Shown in pieces: positions 60,320-64,000 of a stretch of 64,000 nucleotides of DNA. The notes under the pieces are model-generated. The model searched no databases and had not been told where the DNA came from. It saw nothing but the letters and a program-made list of their open reading frames with translations. The stretch comes from Palsa-504 sp963744575 (GTDB lineage: Bacteria > Actinomycetota > Actinomycetes > Streptosporangiales > Streptosporangiaceae): the NCBI GenBank assembly GCA_963744575.1, contig CAVUUF010000014.1, forward strand, positions 248,001-312,000, read 5' to 3'. The translations under genes and the position numbers were made by a program. The number at the start of each line of letters is the position of its first letter. Position 1 is the first letter of the stretch.

Positions 60320-60436
60320 TCAGCGGTCCGCTGACGGCGTGGCTCCTACCTCGTTCTCGATCTGCTCCAGCGCTTTGCCTCTGGTCTCGGGAACCCGCCA
60401 CCAGATGAACCCGATCGCCAGCAGGCCGAGGACGGC
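60320..60436 (-). pseudogene. Sugar-porter MFS transporter, last ~38 residues
   Basis: The frame VLGLLAIGFIWWRVPETRGK, ALEQIENEVG is the conserved end of sugar-porter MFS proteins (PETKGRSLEEIE). It is joined near 60437 to the DMT fragment, so only the end of the gene remains. Confidence 0.7.
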
Positions 60437-60634
60437 GCCGTGGCCTGTAGCAGGAAACAGCGAAGACAGCCAGCACGCCGCCGAACCACACCGGTTCGTG
60501 CGCCAGGCTCCAGATGAGCCTGGGCTCAGGTTCTGCTTCTGCGGCACCTCGCGGTTCGCCTTGCGCTGCAGCACCAACGACGTCGCGTTCGCGCACGCGG
60601 CCAGGATGGCAAGCAGATAGGTCAGCCTGCCCAC
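60437..60634 (-). pseudogene. DMT-family transporter, N-terminal part
   Basis: From GTG 60634: GRLTYLLAILAACANATSLV, LQRKANREVPQKQNLSPGLI, WSLAHEPVWFGGVLAVFAV and FLLQATA (with a frameshift), the first two helices of a DMT transporter. The C-terminal part of what is very likely the same gene lies at 55603-56165. 60635-60789 shows nothing. Confidence 0.75.
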
Positions 60635-60789
60635 CTCCCCTTCCAGGCCCAGCACCGTGCGGGGGCTACGGCAATGTTGACCTGCCGCTACCCAGACGTC
60701 GTAGCACGACACATCATTAGGGTCCGGGCCAGCAACGCGATAGCGAGTGTTACGATTTCGTTGAGTGATCGCATCGCCGGTGGCGAAGA

Positions 60790-61023
60790 ATGAAGGCTAC
60801 AGATTCCAGGCCTCTTTCGCCGAGCGCGAGGGGATCGCGATCTGCCGCGCATACGGCTACGGTGTCCGCCAGGGGACCTGATTATCGGACTGGACAAGTC
60901 CGCGATCGGCACGCTGGCCGAACGCACCACGCGATTCACGATGCTCCTGCATCTTCCCCGCATGGAAGGCTACGGCGTCAGCCCGCGGGCGAAGAACAGC
61001 CCGGCGCTGGGCGGCCCGGGGCG
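60790..61023 (+). mobile_element. IS30-family transposase remnant next to ctaF
   Basis: Frame YRFQASFAEREGIAICRAYG, YGVRQ matches the N-terminal helix-turn-helix of IS30 transposases (AEREEI...GxGVRQIARRLG). After a deletion, from about 60877, GDLIIGLDKSAIGTLAERTT, RFTMLLHLPRMEGYGV matches the first part of the DDE domain (EGDLIIG...IGTLVERTTR). The catalytic core in between and after is missing. The fragment runs directly into the end of ctaF. Confidence 0.78.
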
Positions 61024-61419
61024 CTAGTGGGAGAAGTGCCCGCGGTAGTACTCGAAGACGAAGCCGATCGTGGCGAACACGGTGAACAGCATCCCGATCA
61101 GGAAGAGCCACCAGCCGATCGCGGCGCCGAGGGCGGTCACGGCCGTGGCGAGCCCGACGTACAGCGGCCACCAGCTGTGCGGGCTGAAGAACCCGACCTC
61201 GCCGGTACCCTGCTCGATCTCGCCGCGGGGGTTGTCTTCCGGGCGCCTGGGCAGGCGGCGTCCGGTGAACAGCACGTAGAAGCCGGTGAGCACGGCCAGC
61301 CCGACCGCGAACGCGAGCGCGACGGTGCCGAACGGGTCCTTCGAGGTGTACCAGAACACGATGTCCGCGCCGGCGAAGAAAAACCCGGAGCCGAGGAACA
61401 GCCAGCCTTCGACCTTCAT
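61024..61419 (-). CDS. ctaF: Cytochrome c oxidase subunit IV (actinobacterial)
   Basis: A 131-residue protein with four helices (WLFLGSGFFFAGADIVFWYT, LAFAVGLAVLTGFYVLF, PLYVGLATAVTALGAAIGWW, FLIGMLFTVFATIGFVFEYY). The N-terminus MKVEGWLFLGSGFFF and the PEDNPRGEIEQGTGEVGFFSPHSWWP loop are diagnostic of actinobacterial CtaF, a structural subunit of the aa3 oxidase in the supercomplex. It is 9 bp downstream of ctaD, in the ctaC-ctaD-ctaF operon. Confidence 0.94.
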   Translation of the reverse strand: MKVEGWLFLGSGFFFAGADIVFWYTSKDPFGTVALAFAVGLAVLTGFYVLFTGRRLPRRPEDNPRGEIEQGTGEVGFFSPHSWWPLYVGLATAVTALGAAIGWWLFLIGMLFTVFATIGFVFEYYRGHFSH

Positions 61420-61428
61420 CTCAGCAAC

Positions 61429-63135
61429 CTACTCTCGCGTCTCAAGGGCCGGAGCCGGGATTTTCTGCTCGAGGCCCTGCGACTCCCGGCCCCACTTGAT
61501 GTGCGGGTAGTGCGCCTCGAAGGCGGGCCGCTCGGACCTGATCCTCGGGATGCGGTGGAAGTTGTGCCGCGGCGGCGGGCAGGACGTCGCCCACTCCAGC
61601 GAGCTGGCAAACCCCCACGGGTCCTCTTCGGTGACCTTCACCCCGTGCCGCCAGGTCACGTACACGTTCCAGAGGAACGTGAGGATGGATAGGGCCAGGA
61701 TCCACGATCCGACCGAGGAGATGATATTGAGCGTGGTCACGTTCCCGGGCAGGTCGGGGTAGTTGGCCGTGCGCCGCACCTGCCCCTCGACGCCGGCCCA
61801 GTGCTGGACCAGGAACGTCATGTTGAACCCGATGAACATGAGCCAGAACTGGATCTTGCCGATCCGGCTGTTCAGCATCTTGCCGGTCATCTTCGGCCAC
61901 CAGAAGTAGAAGCCGGCGAACATGGCGAACAGCACCGTGCCGGCCAGCACATAGTGGAAGTGCGCCACCACGAAATAGGAGTCCGACACGGCGAAGTCCA
62001 GTGGCGGCGAGGCCAGGATGATGCCGGTGATGCCGCCGAACAGGAATATGACCAGGAACCCGACGGAGAACAGCATCGGCGGCTCGAAGGTGAGCTGCCC
62101 GCGCCACATGGTTCCCGTCCAGTTGAAGAACTTCACCCCGGTCGGGATCGCGATCAGGAACGTCATGAACGAGAAAAACGGCAGCAGCACGGCGCCGGTG
62201 GTGAACATGTGGTGCGCCCACACGGTCATCGACAGCCCGGCGATCGCGATCGTCGCGGCGATCAGCGTCTTGTAGCCGAACAGCGGCTTGCGGCTGAATA
62301 CCGGGATGATCTCGGTCGCGATGCCGAAGAACGGCAGCGCGAGGATGTAGACCTCGGGATGGCCGAAGAACCAGAACAGGTTCTGCCACAAGATCGCCCC
62401 GCCGCTGGCGGCGTCGAACACGTGCGCGCCGAGGCGCCGGTCGATCTCCAGCACGAGCAGCGCCGCCGCCAGCGGCGGGAATGCCATGATGACCAGCATT
62501 GACGTCAGCAGCGCGTTCCAGGTGAAAATCGGCATCCGGAACATCGTCATGCCGGGCGCGCGCATGCAGAAGATCGTGGTGATGAAGTTGACCCCGGACA
62601 GGATGGTGCCCAGGCCGGACAGCACCAGCCCCATGATGAACATGTCGGCTCCGACGCCGGGCGAGTAGATCGCGCTGTTCAGCGGGGCGTATGCGTACCA
62701 GCCGAACGACGCGGCACCACCCGGGGACAGGAAGCTGGACAGCAGGATCAGGCCGCCGAACGTGAACATGTAGTAGCTCAGGATGTTCATCCGGGGGAAC
62801 GCCACGTCGGGCGCGCCGATCTGCAGCGGCAGCACCTCGTTCGCGAACCCGATGAACAGCGGGGTGGCGAACAGCAGCAGCATCAGGATGCCGTGCATGG
62901 TGAACAGCTCGTTGTACTGCTGGGCGGACACGAAATGCCGGTCGGGGCCGAGCAGTTGGATCCGTATCAGCATCGCCATGACGCCGGCGCAACAGAAAAA
63001 GAAGAACGAGGTGATCAGGTACAGGTGCCCGATGATCTTGTGGTCCGTGGAGGACAGCCAGGACGCCAGGATGGAGCCCTTGCGCTCAGTCGCTGGCGTC
63101 TGGTAATCCCGGACCGGTTGTTCGATCGTGCTCAC
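61429..63135 (-). CDS. ctaD: Cytochrome c oxidase subunit I
   Basis: A 568-residue heme-copper oxidase subunit with twelve helices. Heme a and CuB ligands are visible in MHGILMLLLFATP, FFGHPEVYILALPFFG (His-Tyr pair), VWAHHMFTTG and VVAHFHYVLAG. GTG 63135 overlaps the ctaC stop (GTGA) and gives the normal N-terminus MSTIEQPVRDYQTPATERKG. It is the catalytic subunit that reduces oxygen to water and pumps protons. Length is normal. Confidence 0.96.
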   Translation of the reverse strand: MSTIEQPVRDYQTPATERKGSILASWLSSTDHKIIGHLYLITSFFFFCCAGVMAMLIRIQLLGPDRHFVSAQQYNELFTMHGILMLLLFATPLFIGFANEVLPLQIGAPDVAFPRMNILSYYMFTFGGLILLSSFLSPGGAASFGWYAYAPLNSAIYSPGVGADMFIMGLVLSGLGTILSGVNFITTIFCMRAPGMTMFRMPIFTWNALLTSMLVIMAFPPLAAALLVLEIDRRLGAHVFDAASGGAILWQNLFWFFGHPEVYILALPFFGIATEIIPVFSRKPLFGYKTLIAATIAIAGLSMTVWAHHMFTTGAVLLPFFSFMTFLIAIPTGVKFFNWTGTMWRGQLTFEPPMLFSVGFLVIFLFGGITGIILASPPLDFAVSDSYFVVAHFHYVLAGTVLFAMFAGFYFWWPKMTGKMLNSRIGKIQFWLMFIGFNMTFLVQHWAGVEGQVRRTANYPDLPGNVTTLNIISSVGSWILALSILTFLWNVYVTWRHGVKVTEEDPWGFASSLEWATSCPPPRHNFHRIPRIRSERPAFEAHYPHIKWGRESQGLEQKIPAPALETRE

Positions 63136-63949
63136 TGCGTGCTCCCGGATGAGCTCTGCGCCGCCTGCTGCGCGGCCATGTATGCCTGGAATTGCTGTGG
63201 GGTCACTACCTTCAGGATAAACAGCATCCGGCTGTGGTAAAGGCCGCACAGCTCGCTGCAGTGTCCGGTGAAGGTGCCCGTCTGGGTGGCGGTGATCGCG
63301 AAGTGGTTCGGGTGGCCGGGGATGACGTCCCGCTTGAACAGGAACTCCGGTACCCAGAACGAGTGCACGACGTCCTCGGCGGCCAGGTTGAACTGGACCG
63401 TCTCCCCGGTCGGGATCTCGAGCACCGGCAGCGGGCCCTCGCCCCACATGTTGCCGACGTTCGTCACGTGATACTGCGGGTAGTTGAACTGCCAGCTCCA
63501 CTGGAAGCCGAGCACGTTCACCACCACGGCCGGCTTTTCGGCAGCTGGTTGAGGTAGTTCTCGTCTTTGGCGGTGAAGTAGAACAGCACCGCGATCAGCA
63601 CGAACGGAACCGTGGTGAACATGATCTCGATCGGCATGTTGTAGCGCGCCTGCGGCGGCAGCCTGTCACCCCGCTTGCGGTGGAAGGCCACCGCCCACAG
63701 GATCAGTCCCCAGACCAGGACGCCGACGGCGAGGCCCGCGATCCAGGAACCCTGCCAGAGGGTGAGGGTCGTCTTGCCCTGCTCGGTGATCGGATTCGGG
63801 AAGCCGAGCCGGGTGAACGTGTCGTTCGTGCAGCCGGTAAGGCCGAGGACCATGAAGCTGACCGCGACCGTCAGGCCCATGGCGCGCGTGACGCGCGCCC
63901 GGCCGGGACGGGGCTTTCCGTGACCCTGTTCGGCGTTATCGGTAGTCAA
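63132..63949 (-). CDS. ctaC: Cytochrome c oxidase subunit II, with one-base frameshift
   Basis: A lipoprotein subunit II of about 272 residues in two frames. Residues 1-40 are a signal with lipobox LTGC; two helices follow (GSWIAGLAVGVLVWGLILWA, IMFTTVPFVLIAVLFYFTA). The second frame carries FQWSWQFNYP and the CuA site HCSELCGLYHSRM. The break lies in CCGAAAAGCCGG near 63539: one more A restores LPKKPAVVVNVLGFQWSW, the family sequence. Since this is a core respiratory gene with every other residue preserved, a sequencing error is more likely than real inactivation. CuA receives electrons from QcrC. Confidence 0.9.
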
Positions 63950-64000
63950 GGCGAGGGCCTTCCGCGGATCTGCTACAACGTGTCGTGCAAACAGTATCGC

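Noticed and set aside
60790..60900. Second copy of the small EF-Tu-like barrel protein (MKxYRFQA start)
   Set aside because: The following residues match the IS30 transposase helix-turn-helix instead.
1..64000. tRNA, rRNA, CRISPR, prophage or plasmid origin genes
   Set aside because: None was recognised on either strand; integrase, capsid and replication genes are absent.

Overview
The window is high-GC actinobacterial DNA. Its conserved backbone matches, in content and direction, the block known in Mycobacterium tuberculosis as Rv2187-Rv2200c: acyl-CoA synthetase FadD15, mannosyltransferase PimB', an NlpC/P60 endopeptidase, a DEDDh exonuclease, trpD, ctaE-qcrCAB and, convergently, the cytochrome oxidase genes. 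An actinobacterial bc1-aa3 supercomplex, a WhiB protein, ECF sigma factors, GTG/TTG starts and frequent 4-bp ATGA/GTGA overlaps fit a mycelial actinomycete, probably near Streptosporangiales (inference; no marker gene such as rRNA is present, and I saw no tRNA).

Layout. 0-18 kb is backbone: hydrolase end, repeat-bearing membrane protein, an internally deleted ROK glucokinase, metallophosphoesterase, fadD15, pimB, NlpC/P60, exonuclease, Lrp-type protein, trpD, ctaE-qcrC-qcrA-qcrB. 61.0-64.0 kb returns to backbone with ctaF, ctaD and a frameshifted ctaC. The ~43 kb between qcrB and ctaF is accessory and mosaic.

Accessory part 1 (18-39.4 kb) is built around two BlaI/M56-peptidase pairs. Nine copies of a 19-bp near-palindrome (consensus CTACTAACACGGATAGTAG) lie just upstream of both blaI genes, an ABC1-kinase operon, an ECF sigma operon, a secreted-repeat protein, a membrane protein-FtsH operon and several broken copies. 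This looks like one repressor regulon and is the best candidate for an undescribed system. The same stretch carries many recombination scars: fragments of ftsH, M56 and the sigma gene, a ~490-bp direct repeat and a chimeric gene. A LuxR-type ATPase regulator, a zinc-ligand-less MBL-fold protein, another ECF sigma factor and WhiB lie in between.

Part 2 (39.4-45.8 kb): two ABC exporter ATPase/permease pairs and a histidine kinase/response regulator pair with duplicated promoters. Part 3 (45.9-55.2 kb): a MarR-controlled oxidative carbohydrate cluster (TPP enzyme, GMC dehydrogenase with its small subunit, SDR, GH15 glycosidase, remnant of a molybdopterin oxidoreductase). Part 4 (55.2-61 kb) is a gene graveyard: a DMT transporter whose two ends lie 4 kb apart, MFS, SpoIIE, MarR, IS66 and IS30 remnants, and one intact hemerythrin-like gene.

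Caution: ctaC, a core respiratory gene, has a one-base frameshift in an A-run. Single-base frameshifts elsewhere (ftsH, TPP enzyme, small paralogues, IS66) may therefore be sequencing errors; large deletions and fusions are not explained that way.
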